A stretch of DNA of 64,000 bases from Bactericera cockerelli (GCA_024516035.1 CM044962.1:1340864-1404863), one strand, 5' to 3'. Counted from the stretch's first letter, positions 20,182 through 30,244 are shown. Notes: generated by a model from the sequence alone, not told the origin. Numbers and translations: made by a program.

Positions 20182-20402
20182 TCTTAATATATAAATGTCA
20201 AAGTCAGTCACTGACTGAGTGACTGATCATCACTGTTTCTCCGAACTGGTAAGTCCTAGGAAGCTGAAATTTGGTAGGTAGCTATGTCTTATAGTCTAGA
20301 TGTGCAATAAGACGGGATTTTTCGAAATTCCCACTACAACACCTGCCATTGGCGAAAAAGGACTTTTTGCTTTCACGGCCAAAGCGGGCGACAGTCCGCT
20401 AG
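20182..20402 (+). mobile_element. Candidate non-autonomous Helitron (221 bp)
   Basis: Begins TCTTAATATATAAATGTC, the usual 5' TC plus TATATA start, and ends AGTCCGCTAG, with CTAG terminus. It is flanked by A on the left and T on the right, the Helitron target. A short 3' subterminal hairpin is possible (GCGGGC..GTCCGC, one G-T pair). No terminal inverted repeats and no target duplication are needed. No protein is encoded. Confidence 0.65.
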
Positions 20403-20427
20403 TAAATAAATATAATAAATGAGCGCA

Positions 20428-20634
20428 CGAAGAGCTTAAGTGCTTAAGCACTCGCTTGCCATGCGGAAGGTCCCGGCATCGAACCCCCGCGCCGTCAAAA
20501 ATTTGTATTCAAAATTTGGTTACAATTTTGTTTGTAAGGGATACCTTACGGGATAGGCAGGCTACAACACAGACCACAAGCGTCTATAGTAGCTCCTGTT
20601 TCATGGCTACGAAATAAAAAAGGCTGTGAAACAC

Positions 20635-20660
<26 letters not shown>
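20428..20660 (+). mobile_element. SINE F copy, + orientation
   Basis: Head CACTCGCTTGCCATGCGGAA and ATCGAACCCCCGCGCCG, then AGGGATACCTTACGGGATAG, CTACAACACAGACCACAAGC and AAGGCTGTGAAACACCC, ending in a run of T. A deletion joins the early and late body. Confidence 0.8.
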
Positions 20661-20668
<8 letters not shown>

Positions 20669-20764
20669 CGTCGAGCTAATAACTATAGCATGCTGAGCTA
20701 TTAGTGTTGTATAATCAATACTCAGTGTAATAAAAAAGTACGGCACAAGAAAAAAAAAGGAGCT

Positions 20765-21150
20765 TTTAGGTGTATGATTTGTTTTTTTTTTTAATATATG
20801 TAAGAAATTTAATGTTGTATAGTATAAAAAAATACTGGTGTAAAGTTTTTATTTTTTTGGACTTGTGTTATACTCGGAATGATTCACATAAATTAGGTTT
20901 GTGCATATTGTATACAAAGTATGTTGGCGCACAACGCAGAACAATAAAAACAATGAGGTATATTCCTCATAATCCTGTGGGAAATAACATTAGGTTAGGA
21001 CATATTATGTTTATAATATATATTTTACCATTATTTTTCCTTTTTATTGTATATATAATATATTGTTTCCATTTTTACGTTGTTATAATAATTATTTGTA
21101 CTGTACATAATTATGTTTATTTATATCTAATAAAGTGTTGAATAATAATA
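20765..21150 (+). mobile_element. Family J copy with longer 5' extension
   Basis: 20970-21150 is the J end (TTAGGTTAGGACATATTATG to CTAATAAAGTGTTGAATAAT). Upstream, 20870-20965 translates to TRNDSHKLGLCILYTKYVG then AQRRTIKT, faintly like the end of a retroelement GIY-YIG-type domain. That resemblance is weak and not claimed as a gene. Confidence 0.45.
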
Positions 21151-21383
21151 ACAATAAAAAGATTTTTCTCCGCCCCGTTTATTGTAATATCAATATTAAT
21201 GTAAAATATACCTACAAATAATAATAATAATAGGTGTTGCAGTGGTTTTTTATTATCACTAAAGAGTCTATAGTTCTATAGTGTGTCACTGTGTGCACCA
21301 GGACTTTAATTGAAAGTTGGCATGCAATTATATTTGATAAATATTAGGGAGACTCGGGGTAAATGTGGTCGAGACGAGTTTTC

Positions 21384-21592
21384 TGTCCCGGTAGCTCAGT
21401 GGTAAAGGTGGCACTCTGTGAATCCAGAGATTCCAGAGGTCGCGGGTTCGAAACCCAGCCGGGACAGGACAAGTTAAACTCGAATTTACCATTTTTATAA
21501 CATAATAATACGTCTTAGGCTTACTGCTAGAATAATGGGACTTATTAGTGCTAATTTGGCAGTATAAATGAAGCAATATTATTATTATAAGT
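21384..21592 (+). mobile_element. SINE A, full length
   Basis: TGTCCCGGTAGCTCAGTGGT, B box GGGTTCGAAACCCAGCC, body CGTCTTAGGCTTACTGCTAG, end GGCAGTATAAATGAAGC and an ATT tail. Confidence 0.85.
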
Positions 21593-21661
21593 GGTGTTTT
21601 GTTCATTTTGTACTGGGGGGTTTTTTATGTCGCTTTAAACTGCATGGTCAGTTGCGGTCAT

Positions 21662-21768
21662 AGCACAAACCAGCTACTCAATTTAGCCTCACCCCGCCTG
21701 AGTGGGCCCGGGAAAAGCCAGCATCACAGTTGTTTGACTTTGGATGGTCCCCCATCTTAGTCCTAGCC
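21662..21768 (-). mobile_element. SINE D body fragment
   Basis: Inverted D middle: AACCAGCTACTCAATTTAGC, CTCACCCCGCCTGAGTGGGC, AAAAGCCAGCATCACAGTTG. Confidence 0.55.
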
Positions 21769-21900
21769 ACACCAGACGTTGATTTTTTGTGGAATTTAAA
21801 ATGTAGGAAAAAACGGTATTCTACCATATAAAACAAATTTGAAAAGAATCGGTTCAGAACTTTTGTAAGTACAAGTGATTCAGTAAAAAATCTCTGATTA
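21768..21900 (-). repeat. Family L, inverted
   Basis: TTTTTTGTGGAATTTAAAAT, ATTCTACCATATAAAACAAA, AGAATCGGTTCAGAACTTTT: inverse of the 9480-9715 order. Confidence 0.55.
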
Positions 21901-21989
21901 TAATAAAAGCTAGGTACTTTTTTATGACATAAAGACTTTTTATACGCTTTTTTTATGACATAAAGCGACATTTCTACCAACGACTGTCC

Positions 21990-22150
21990 CAAAGACAGGA
22001 TATTTCTTTATTGTATTTACCATTTTTATTTTGTGTTCTTTTGTATTTTATTGTAACACTGTGATTTTTGTACTGTCCTGTATTACTCGTAATTTTATAT
22101 TATTGGGTTTCACCCGTCAAATAAATAAATTAAATTAAAAAAAAAATATA
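21990..22150 (+). mobile_element. LINE 3' end (poly-A type)
   Basis: TTGTACTGTCCTGTATTACT, then TTGGGTTTCACCCGTCAAAT with AAATAAATTAAATTAAAAA; a typical RNA 3' end with poly(A). No coding part remains. Confidence 0.5.
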
Positions 22151-22289
22151 TTAAAAAGTTGAATTTTTTTATTACCATTCACGTATTGTGTCCAGAATTG
22201 GCAGTGTATTTTATCTATGTTGTTTATCTTTTTCTTGGTTATATTGTTGTCAATATTTTAATGATTATCAATTTTTGTTTTTACATAAT

Positions 22290-23285
22290 ATTTATGATTT
22301 TATTTGTGGTGAAGCACAAGGCCTCTTCACAATTTTTGTGGGTAGCACAGCATTACTAAGAGCCTCCTTCATATTTTGAATTATTCAAATACATTAATTT
22401 CCTTTTTAATTTAATTTAATTTAATTTAATTTACTTTATTGTGACGTTTCAAACATTAAACACAATTTACAATGAACATTATATAATATGCCTATCTATC
22501 TTAAGAAATAATTATTGTAACTTAGTCTAATTATAATAATAAGTATAAAAAAGATTATTAAAAAGAGTTTTAAGACTAGAACGGAAGTTGTAATAAATAA
22601 TAATAGGTTAGTAGGTATTGAGAATTTTAAGAATTTAGCTAAAACAGCTCTTAACAGCTTCAGAAAAGCTTTGAAGGCTCAGAGATAGGTCTAGCTGGTG
22701 GTGATGGATATTGTAAGTAGTTAGAGTTTGGTATAGAGGGGAGATTGATGAAAAGTTGTTAATGGGTACATGAAAGAGAGAAACATTATTTAGTGCCCTG
22801 GTACGTACAGAGGGGACAATATAGAGCACATCATTTACTAAATCCATCGAGTCAATACCATTGTTTATAATACGGTGAAGAGTTTGGAGCGATATGGTTT
22901 TATGGTGAGACTCGATGGACGGCAAACAGAGGTGCTTTCGTAGGTCTGAGTATGATATAGCTTCAGGGTAGGAAGGATAAAATCCATTGAGTCGAAAAAA
23001 GAGCTTACGACAGAATGTAGCTTGGACAGTCTCAAGCAGATGCTTATAAGCTTGAGTAGAAGGCATCCAGACCACAGTTTTACTCTGGCATCCATTTTTA
23101 CTCTGGTAATGCCGCCACTGGTCGTTACTAATACAAGTATCTACTCATTCTTCCTCGCAATTGTTCTGCTCTGTACATCCAAGTACAGAGCAGAACATTT
23201 GCTGCCCCGTTGGGAATCGAATCCAGGTCACCATGAGTACAATGCCTAGCGCGCTTTGCCACTTTGCCACGCTGACCACTACATA
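22290..23285 (-). mobile_element. SINE G split by a LINE
   Basis: Left part 22290-22389 (TTTTTGTGGGTAGCACAGCA, AAGAGCCTCCTTCATATTTT) and right part from 23093 (TTTTTACTCTGGTAATGCCG to the head GAATCGAATCCAGGTCACCA) are adjacent in the intact copy at 5815-6072. The LINE fragment 22390-23092 lies between them. Confidence 0.7.
22390..23092 (-). pseudogene. LINE RT C-terminal fragment inserted in SINE G
   Basis: The minus-strand frame at 22635-23075 (146 codons) reads VWMPSTQAYKHLLETVQATF, then SDLRKHLCLPSIESHHKTIS and LQTLHRIINNGIDS, the usual C-terminal domain of a Jockey/R1-type LINE downstream of the RT palm. The catalytic domains are missing. On the left, 22410-22630 is its 3' UTR, ending (minus strand) in repeats of TTAAA. 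It is 5'-truncated and not functional, but without an internal stop in this part. Confidence 0.8.
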
Positions 23286-23289
23286 TTTG

Positions 23290-23677
23290 TACATAATATA
23301 CATATTATGTCCTGTTAATAAAAAAAAGTCTTTTAATTCCACTCCAAGTTTCCGGTCGGTTAACCCATGTTTCCCTAGTCAGAAAAATAAATCTCCAACT
23401 GGATGCTTGGGAGATTACACATGTAAATTACCCCTGTGCATGCAACAAGTGGCAGTTGAACATGCAACATCTGGCAACCAAACATGCAACAAGGCTTCTG
23501 GTTCAGACCCGCATACTATAACCATCTTAGGTCGGTAACCATTCGGACTTTATCGGGTCCATCACATCTTGGGCGTTCATCGTTTCCGATTTTAATTAGA
23601 AGCACGTCAGATGCGGTAGGAGGCCCGTCGTCCCCCTCGGGATCACAGGACACAAGTCAAGTGAGTCAGATGCAGTA
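23290..23677. other. No gene seen
   Basis: Unique sequence. A possible frame at 23484-23678 is short and without family resemblance. Confidence 0.35.
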
Positions 23678-23890
23678 GTGTACTGGTGGTCAAGTGGTTA
23701 ACGCGCTAGTCTGGTAATCCAGGTAGTGTAGGGATCCGTTGGTTCGAATCCCACCCAGTGCATAATTTTTTGCTCATTAATTTGAGTTTGTGACCACATA
23801 ATAATAATAGGGTTAGGTGGTAGAAAATGCTTTGAGCATTAACCTCGCCTAGTGGTTGCCTTCCACTAAAGAGTGTTATTATTATTATTA
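23678..23890 (+). mobile_element. SINE B, near full length
   Basis: TACTGGTGGTCAAGTGGTTA, GGTTCGAATCCCACCCAGTG, GGGTTAGGTGGTAGAAAATG, TCGCCTAGTGGTTGCCTTCC, (ATT)n. Confidence 0.85.
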
Positions 23891-24059
23891 ACTTATTCTA
23901 AGCGGTCATTACCATTTAGGGTCACGATAATTAACAGAATTCAATCTTAGCTAAGCCAGACACGCCCTCAAGTCGAAGTTTCAACCAATCACAGGGCACT
24001 ATAGCCCGAGCTGAGGGAATTTCTTCCTTTTTTCTTGCGACCGCTCTCAGTAGCTAGAC

Positions 24060-24215
24060 AAGGAGGTAACCTGAAGCTTGTATCCTTGTAAGATTGTAAC
24101 CTGAAGGTCGGCGATTCGAGTCCCAACTTAGATTAAAAAAAAAAAAAAAAAAAAAATAGCCACAATGAGTCCGATTCATTGTTAGATCACGAAAGTGATT
24201 AACACAAATTTGATA
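24060..24215 (+). mobile_element. SINE C copy with poly-A in the body
   Basis: TTGTAACCTGAAGGTCGGCG then ATTCGAGTCCCAACTTAGAT, a run of 23 A, and ATCACGAAAGTGATTAACAC, the conserved C tail with its small palindrome. Confidence 0.65.
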
Positions 24216-24276
24216 ACTTTGTTTTCATAATGACCTCAGTGGTAACCGTTCAGTCACATAATAACACTATCTAGTG

Positions 24277-24859
24277 CAGGGGTCTTCAACCTTTTTCAGT
24301 CTCTGGGCCACATTTCTTTTCCGGAAAAGTCCGCGGGCCACTATTAGAAACATAAATTAAGGGGGGGGGGGTTGAAAATTTTCAGAAAACTATTTTTAAT
24401 TTCAGGAACAAGTGTTGGTATTTTTATTTTCAAAATAAAAATAAAATTGTTTCACTCATTTTTTTATACAAAAACTAGAAAATTAAATAATAAAAAAAAA
24501 AATTGTACAGCAGTCTCTGATCAGTTTCTGTTTAGAAAAAAATCAACTCTGTGAGGGATCGAACCTAGGTCTTCCATGAGATGGTTGGCATTGCATGGCA
24601 TCCACCGATTTGACAATATTGGGTTGAAGTTTTGTTGTAGCAATCCGGAGGGAGTGTTGGTCAATGCACTAGTCTTGTAGGTGGGAAACCTGGGTTCGAA
24701 TCCCATCGGATTTGTCACTGCTCGAACTTTTGCATAAAAAAAAAATCTTGGCCAGCTAGTGCTGGAAAAAATAGGAAATAACATGAATGAGCTCGCGGGC
24801 CACCAAAAATGACTCGGCGGGCCACAAGTGGCCCGCGGGACACAGGTTGAAGACCCCTG
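24277..24859. mobile_element. hAT-type MITE, 583 bp
   Basis: Terminal inverted repeats CAGGGGTCTTCAACCT and AGGTTGAAGACCCCTG, with GGGCCAC-rich subterminal sequence on both sides. An exact 8-bp target duplication, ATCTAGTG, is at 24269-24276 and 24860-24867, diagnostic of hAT. No transposase. It carries a tRNA-like segment inside (24650-24715, with CTGGGTTCGAATCCCATCGG). Confidence 0.9.
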
Positions 24860-24895
24860 ATCTAGTGGAATGAAACCACCAGGCGAAGTTAATGG

Positions 24896-24998
24896 TAGAA
24901 CAATAAGGTAGAATTATCTCAGGAGGTGTCATTTTATGTAAATTTATAACTTATTATATAAAGAATAAATCAAAATCAAAAATGAAAAAAAAATCTCA
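24896..24998 (+). mobile_element. LINE 3' tail inserted in SINE B
   Basis: AAGGTAGAATTATCTCAGGA and GGTGTCATTTTATG, then AATAAATCAAAATCAAAAAT and poly(A). Same family as 959-1040 (inverted). Confidence 0.6.
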
Positions 24999-25227
24999 AA
25001 GCATTTTCTACCATCTAACAGTCAGAGTCTTATTATTATGTGGTCCTAAACTCAAATTAATGAGGAAAAATTCATGCACTGTGCGGGATTCGAACCAACG
25101 GACTCCTACGATACCTGGATTACCAGACTAGCGCGTTAACCACTTGACTACCAATGTACATAACGTTGGAGTTTTAATCGACCCTTAGTCAGACTCTTTT
25201 TCAGACATTTATTCCTAATGTTCAACC

Positions 25228-25300
25228 TCAGTAGCTTGATCGATAAGGCAGGGGACTTGCAACTCGGAGGTCGGTGGTTCGGGTCAGTGGTTCAACGAAC
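25228..25300 (+). mobile_element. SINE C head
   Basis: ACCTCAGTAGCTTGATCGAT, AACTCGGAGGTCGGTGGTTC. It is followed by unique sequence; further decayed tRNA-like pieces at 25440-25500 (GAAGGTTCAGGGTTCGAATT) and 25556-25640. Confidence 0.6.
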
Positions 25301-25794
25301 GGTAGTTAAAGGGTCAGACTATACAGTTCGTGCAAATTAATTTGCCCTATCCTAATCACAGATTCGGATCTTCTCAACGAGAAGTGAGTTTTTAATTACC
25401 AGACTAACTTTAGCCGGCGATACGCGGGGGGTCCCGAACTCTTCAATCACGTGGTTCAGTAGTAGCTTGCCACGAGGAAGGTTCAGGGTTCGAATTCGGA
25501 AGCCAAACCAAAATGCAGAAGAAGGTACATATATATACTTTTTTCTTTAATTAAGTTATTATATTTGTGTTAATCACAATCGTGGTGTCACAACTAGGTC
25601 CCAGGTTCAAATTTTGGTAATCACACCAATTAATAAATCAAGTAGTGATGTAGGTATATATGAGTGGTATTTCAGTGCAAAACAATAAATGTCTCTTTGT
25701 CTTCTTGAATTCCATCAAAGAATACAATACTTTCCTTATTATAGGATCAGGAAAGTAAAAATTCATTATGAAACTTCAGTTGTGAAACTATAGG

Positions 25795-25825
25795 CATTTC
25801 AAAATGGTTCATGGGCGGACCCTGT
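25795..25825 (-). mobile_element. Isolated element end (ACAGGGTCCGCC type)
   Basis: The inverse reads ATACAGGGTCCGCCCATGAA then CCATTTTGAAATGCC. The same end in forward orientation is at 43803-43905 (ATACAGGGTCCGCCATTATG). A relative of the CAGGGTG ends is possible. Confidence 0.4.
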
Positions 25826-26799
25826 ATAACAGAGAACACACATTAGGAAGATAACTATGCAAATCAAAATTAGCATTTATTTGCTGTGAGTAGCGAATGA
25901 ATGCTGCGTTCTTCAGAGCTTATCTACAAAGAAAAATAGATAAAGGATTAGCTGATGCCGACACCAGAGCTTTATTACAGAAAACACTCTCGCTCTCACA
26001 ATCCCCAAACATAATAATAATAATAATAAAACTCTTTAGTGGAAGGTAACCACCAAGCGAGGTTAATGCTCAAAGTATTTTCTACCACCTAACCCTCAGA
26101 GTCTTATACAGGGTGATCGAAACCACCCAGCCACTATCTTTTTCTCGAGAACGGTTTGAGTTAGGATCTTGAAACAAAAAATTGGTCCCCAATATGAAGT
26201 CTGAAGTTTTATGGGAAAATATTTTGAACCTCCACCCACCGCCCCTAAGGGCGTTTTCAGGGGGACACATGTCCGTTTCTCCCGAATTTTAAATGGAATG
26301 CATATTTTTTTATTTTACTTTCAAAACATGCAAAGCAAGATAGTAACATTAGTAAAAAGAAAAAAAATATTTCTTGGTTCGAGTCCCGAAAAAACACGGT
26401 ATTTAGAAGAAAATAGGCCCAGGTTGCGGAACTCATTACGGTCACCCGGTAAACGTTGTAAAAATTTAAAAATGTCAAAAAATAGGTAAAGCTCTCTTCT
26501 TTTATTTGATGTACTTGCTTTTATTCTTTAAGGAAGTCATAGGTCCTTAAATTGGTCATAAACTTTTTTCAGTTTCAAAAGACCAAAAGTCCAGAAATTT
26601 AAATTCGACCCCCTATTTTTTTTCTTTTAAATAAAAGACGACAATTAGTAGCATACAATGCAAAAAAAATTGAACTTTCTGCGATTTTTTACCTTAAAAT
26701 GGCAGACGAATAACCTCTGAAATGCGTTCATTTCCGTGCGCGTGAGTCATCACACGAGTCCGAGCCTGAAGTTTGTATGTACGGAACCCTCATTTAATG

Positions 26800-27335
26800 A
26801 GAAAAGTTGATGTCCAGCATGTATGGAGTCTTAATGTTTGGTGCGGTGTCCTTAGCACTAGGATTATTGGACCGTACTTCATCGACGGAAAACTGACGGG
26901 AGGGAAGTATTTGAACTAAATTTGAACTTAAAACCAACATTAAGGATACAATGTGGTAGCGGCGCGAACGACCATTTTCAAAAAAGGTTAAAGCGCCTAA
27001 AGTGACAAAAAAAAAAAGGATACAATGTTGTTCCAACCAGACGTGGCCCCACCCCTTTTTATCGAATGTTCCCTCAGAGATGGATCGGTAGAGAAGGACC
27101 AAACTCTTATCCTCCCCGCACCCCGGACCTCACCGTCATGGATTTCTACCTTTGGGGAAAGGTCAAAGATTAAGCATACCGAACTAAGCCAACAGATGTG
27201 GAAAATATGAAGTTGCGCATTATTGAGATCTGCCGCAACATCACACTTGAGGAGCTAGACAGAGTTCTTGCCACCTATCCTGGCATACTCAGGAAATGTA
27301 TTGCAGCAGAGGGTGGTGTTTTTGATTATCTGTAG
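26800..27335 (+). pseudogene. Degraded DDE transposase (Tc1/mariner/IS630 type)
   Basis: The first part, 26800-26920, reads NVWCGVLSTRIIGPYFIDG then KLTGGKYLN followed by a stop. After a short insertion it resumes with FQPDVAPPL (second catalytic Asp) and, in another frame, FPQRWIGREGPNSYPPRTPD with LTVMDFYLWGKVKD (third Asp in TPDL), an in-frame stop, AYRTKPTDVENMKLRIIEIC and a C-terminus ending GGVFDYL plus stop. The DNA-binding N-terminus is missing, and at least one frameshift, two stops and a shortened D-D interval make it inactive. Typical of insect mariner-like proteins with a WPPRSPDLTPLDF-like motif. Confidence 0.85.
26942..27028 (+). mobile_element. Short poly-A insertion in the transposase remnant
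   Basis: AAGGATACAATGT occurs on both sides (from 26942 and 27016) of a segment starting GGTAGCGGCGCGAACGACC and ending in about 11 A residues. This is a small retro-inserted RNA copy with a 13-bp target duplication. The source RNA was not recognised. Confidence 0.55.
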
Positions 27336-28099
27336 AGGTGAATTATCTACATCGTACATACAAACTTCAGGTACGCACGGAAATGGACGCATTTCAGAGG
27401 TTATTCGTCTGCCATTTTAAGGGAAAAAATTGCAGAAAGTTCAGTTTTTTTGCATTGTATGCTACTATTTGTCGTCTTTTATTTAAAAGAAAAAAAAATA
27501 GGGGGTCGAATTTAAATTTCTGGACTTTTGGTCTTTTGAAACTGAAAAAAGTTTATGACCAATTTAAGGACCTATGACTTCCTTAAAGAATAAAAGCAAG
27601 TACATCAAATAAAAGAAGAGAGCTTTACCTATTTTTTGACATTTTTAAATTTTTTACAACGTTTACCGGGTGACCGTAATGACTTCCGCAACCTGGGCCT
27701 ATTTTCTTCTAAAAACCGTGTTTTTTCGGGACTCGAACCAAGAAATATTTTTTTTCTTTTTACTAATGTTACTATCTTGCTTTGCATGTTTTGAAAGTAA
27801 AATAAAAAAATATGCATTCCATTTAAAATTCGGGAGAAACGGACATGTGCCCCCCTGAATACGCCCTTAGGGGCGGTGGGCGGAGGTTCAAAATATTTTC
27901 CCATAAAACTTCAGACTTCATATTGGGGACCAATTTTTTGTTTCAAGATCCTAACTCAAACCGTTCTCGAGAAAAAGATAGTGGCTGGGTGGTTTCGATC
28001 ACCCTGTATAATGGTCACAAACTCAAATTAGTAGGGAAAATTTGTGCATTGGGTGGTATTCGAACCAGCGGATCCCTACGCTACCTTGATTTTCCAGAC

Positions 28100-28195
28100 T
28101 TTCTATCGTCAAATTTCGTTCAAATAACCCCATCAAAAGTGTTGTTGACGGTACCGGTTACCGGCAGGTGTCCTTTATAAACAACTGTTACCAAA
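28100..28195 (-). mobile_element. SINE F-like fragment fused to SINE B head
   Basis: In inverse: GGTAACAGTTGTTTATAAAG, ACACCTGCCGGTAACCGGTA, CGTCAACAACAC, AACGAAATTTGACGATAGAA, running directly into B. The same fusion, in + orientation, is at 57165-57505. Confidence 0.6.
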
Positions 28196-28199
28196 TTTT

Positions 28200-28571
28200 C
28201 AATACAATTTTTACCTTATCTACTAAATAAATAAACAGTGTTATTATTATTACTATTATTATTATTACATCTTAGCGGAACTAAGCTTTTGAAATATTCC
28301 CCCGCTAAAAGTATACAACAATTCATGTACAATTCACATTAACCATAAAGTATATTGAAATATTATTTATGAGGAACATGTTACAATATAATATAGTACC
28401 TATGTATATTGTAAACTTTACAAAAGAACATTTTGAACACACTTTGAGTAAAAGTTACTAAAAGCTTTTTTCAATCAAATGTACAAAGAAAAGGTTCAAG
28501 TTCATTTCTTATAATTATATTATGTAATAAAAATTTCACTTTTATAGTCTTCATTGATTTTATCTTCTTTT
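28200..28571. other. No gene seen
   Basis: AT-rich unique sequence, starting with an ATT microsatellite (28240-28268). Confidence 0.4.
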
Positions 28572-28741
28572 TCTTCTTTTACTCTGTCTTATCCCGCTTG
28601 AGCAGGGTCGACGTTGTTCAACCTCATGGTTGAGGTTGGTTGGTTTTGGCACATTTTTTTTCGGCTGGATGCCCTTCCTAACGCCAACGATTTTATTTGA
28701 TTTAAATTCCTGGATAATCGTACCAGCTACCCACATTAACC
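28572..28741 (-). mobile_element. SINE D tail (inverted)
   Basis: CTTTTACTCTGTCTTATCCC, GTCGACGTTGTTCAACCTCA, GGCTGGATGCCCTTCCTAAC, ATCGTACCAGCTACCCACAT. It continues into SINE B at 28742, again a composite. Confidence 0.7.
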
Positions 28742-28835
28742 TTAAATTTATGCACTGGGTGGGATTCGAACCAACGGATCTCTTAGCTACCTGGATTACC
28801 AGACTAGTGATTTAACCACTCAACTACCAGTGCAC
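28742..28835 (-). mobile_element. SINE B head part
   Basis: GCACTGGGTGGGATTCGAAC, AGCTACCTGGATTACCAGAC, ACTACCAGTGCAC. Inverted head with little body. Confidence 0.7.
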
Positions 28836-28867
28836 TGTCTACAGATATCATGTTTGTGTAAAATTGC

Positions 28868-29089
28868 GGCGTCGATGGCGCGTTGAATGCAACGATTATT
28901 GTAGGATCATCGAAGTTAAGGAACGTCCAGTGAGGTGAAGACTTCGTGATGCTGGTATTCCGGCCTAACCCAGGCTGGGTGAGAGAAATGTGGTTAGCAG
29001 GTATGTGAGTTTCCTGCGAATGGAGGGTAACAACCCCGTCGTAATATGACCATGCAGTTGAAAGCGACGTTAAACCCGAATTAAAAAAA
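28868..29089 (+). mobile_element. 5S-rRNA-headed SINE with family D body
   Basis: 28868-28947 resembles 5S rRNA (GCGTTGAATGCAACG, GATCATCGAAGTTAAGGAAC, GTCCAG), including the region of the 5S internal promoter A box. After CCCAGGCTGGGTGAG it has the D body (GCGAATGGAGGGTAACAACC, CATGCAGTTGAAAGCGACGT, TAAACCC) and a poly(A)-like end. This fits a SINE3-type, 5S-derived element. Confidence 0.75.
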
Positions 29090-29164
29090 ATTGTGCTACA
29101 AAATGGAACTTTTGAAAAAGAACTTTTTTGAGGGGATAAAATAGAAAATATTTCTTGTTTTTAC

Positions 29165-29215
29165 AGAACGAACACAATGCTTCCGATTTATAATGTTAGA
29201 AATTTCTCGGAAGCT
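29165..29215 (-). repeat. Family H end
   Basis: GAACGAACACAATGCTTCCG, ATTTATAATGTTAGAAATTT, CTCGGAAG: inverted palindromic start of H. Confidence 0.5.
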
Positions 29216-30071
29216 GGCGGGGTCGCGGCCGGTGGGAAAATATTTTTCGGGTGCTGCCACATAAACTGTACTAAAATGGGGTTTATATTATACAGGGTGT
29301 CCCGTATACAGATGCAAATATTTTGAGGGTAGGTTCAGCCCACCGTGGACTATCATATGAGCGAAACTTGCAGTGGGTCATTTTGCTTCGTTAAAGAGTT
29401 ATGGCCAAATCCCTGTTTTTCCCACAGGTCTAGAGGTCACTTAGATCGATGCACGTTTTTAAAGAAATGGTAGCCAGTAAGTAATTTTTGACTTCATGTA
29501 TGGATAGTCATGCATATTTCCCTTGTAATGCAGTTGGTTGCATGAAAAAATATTGAAAGACCAGAGAGATATTTAATCATAAGTTCAATACTTTTCTAAA
29601 ATTTGATTTTTCCCTGTTTTCCCTTTCGTGAATTTAGAGTACTTCTACAATTGCAATTCTGCGTATCACTAGGTAAAAAAATACCCTTTGTTGTTTTGTT
29701 TCAATAAATACAAAGTTCTTTCAGACGCGTGAAGGAACGAATGAGATACGCCTTATCAAACGGCACTAGAAGGAGAGAAACACATCTTTCAAATTTTGAA
29801 TCTGAGCGCTATTGCATTTTGAAGAACACTCGATGCCTGAAGCGGTCTGTGTGACTATTTTTGTGCCAACTGCAAGTTATAAATGAAAATTTTCTGAGTA
29901 CAATTAGTTCTATTAACCAACTATATCAATCAAATCTAATAGTTCTGTTAAAATAACAAGGCGATCAATTTGTTCGGTGGAAGAGAAAGCCACAAGCTTT
30001 AAACCTCGCCCTTGGTTCGCTACATATTCTTTTGGGTTCTTTTCATTAATGTCCTGTGTTGCAGAATGTAT

Positions 30072-30105
30072 CATGTTTGTAGTTTATCAATAAACTACAA
30101 ACATG
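30072..30105. repeat. 15-bp hairpin inside element 3
   Basis: CATGTTTGTAGTTTA pairs with TAAACTACAAACATG around a 4-nt loop TCAA. Confidence 0.8.
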
Positions 30106-30244
30106 TATCACTGTATCACCACCCTTGATCAGTCTTTGTTTATATTTATTTCACAAATTGTTACCATGTTGATTGTAAAAAAAAAAATGTAAATAAAGCT
30201 TGGTCCAATTGTTTATAAAATAAAAATAAAGTATTAATAATAAT

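Larger units (their letters stand above)
24262..25155 (-). mobile_element. SINE B split twice (hAT MITE and LINE tail)
   Basis: Pieces: 24262-24276 (AACACTATCTAGTG), 24860-24893 (CACCAGGCGAAGTTAATG) and 24999-25155 (CTCAAAGCATTTTCTACCAT to TTCGAACCAACGGACTCC and ACCACTTGACTACCAA). Joined, they match other inverted B copies. The interruptions are 24277-24859 and about 24896-24998. Confidence 0.75.
26105..28010. mobile_element. Palindromic element 2: Tc1/mariner-type, 1.9 kb
   Basis: Ends TATACAGGGTGATCGAAACC and its inverse. Arms 26105-26783 and 27353-28010 are inverted copies (over 600 bp) with scattered differences. The central 570 bp encode a broken transposase (26800-27335). TA next to CAGGGTG on both sides fits the TA target of the Tc1/mariner superfamily. 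Insertion into SINE B gives the empty site for comparison. Confidence 0.85.
26030..28099 (-). mobile_element. SINE B split by palindromic element 2
   Basis: 26030-26104 holds the B tail (AACTCTTTAGTGGAAGGTAA, CTAACCCTCAGAGTCTTA). 28011-28099 continues with GGTCACAAACTCAAATTAGT, GGGTGGTATTCGAACCAGCG and CGCTACC. The break lies in the ATT-rich part of the B body. Confidence 0.75.

Noticed and set aside
20770..21141. 123-codon ORF with KYVGAQRRTIKT, possible GIY-YIG end
   Set aside because: Too weak: only one short stretch is suggestive, with no second motif; most of the ORF is the AT-rich family J tail.
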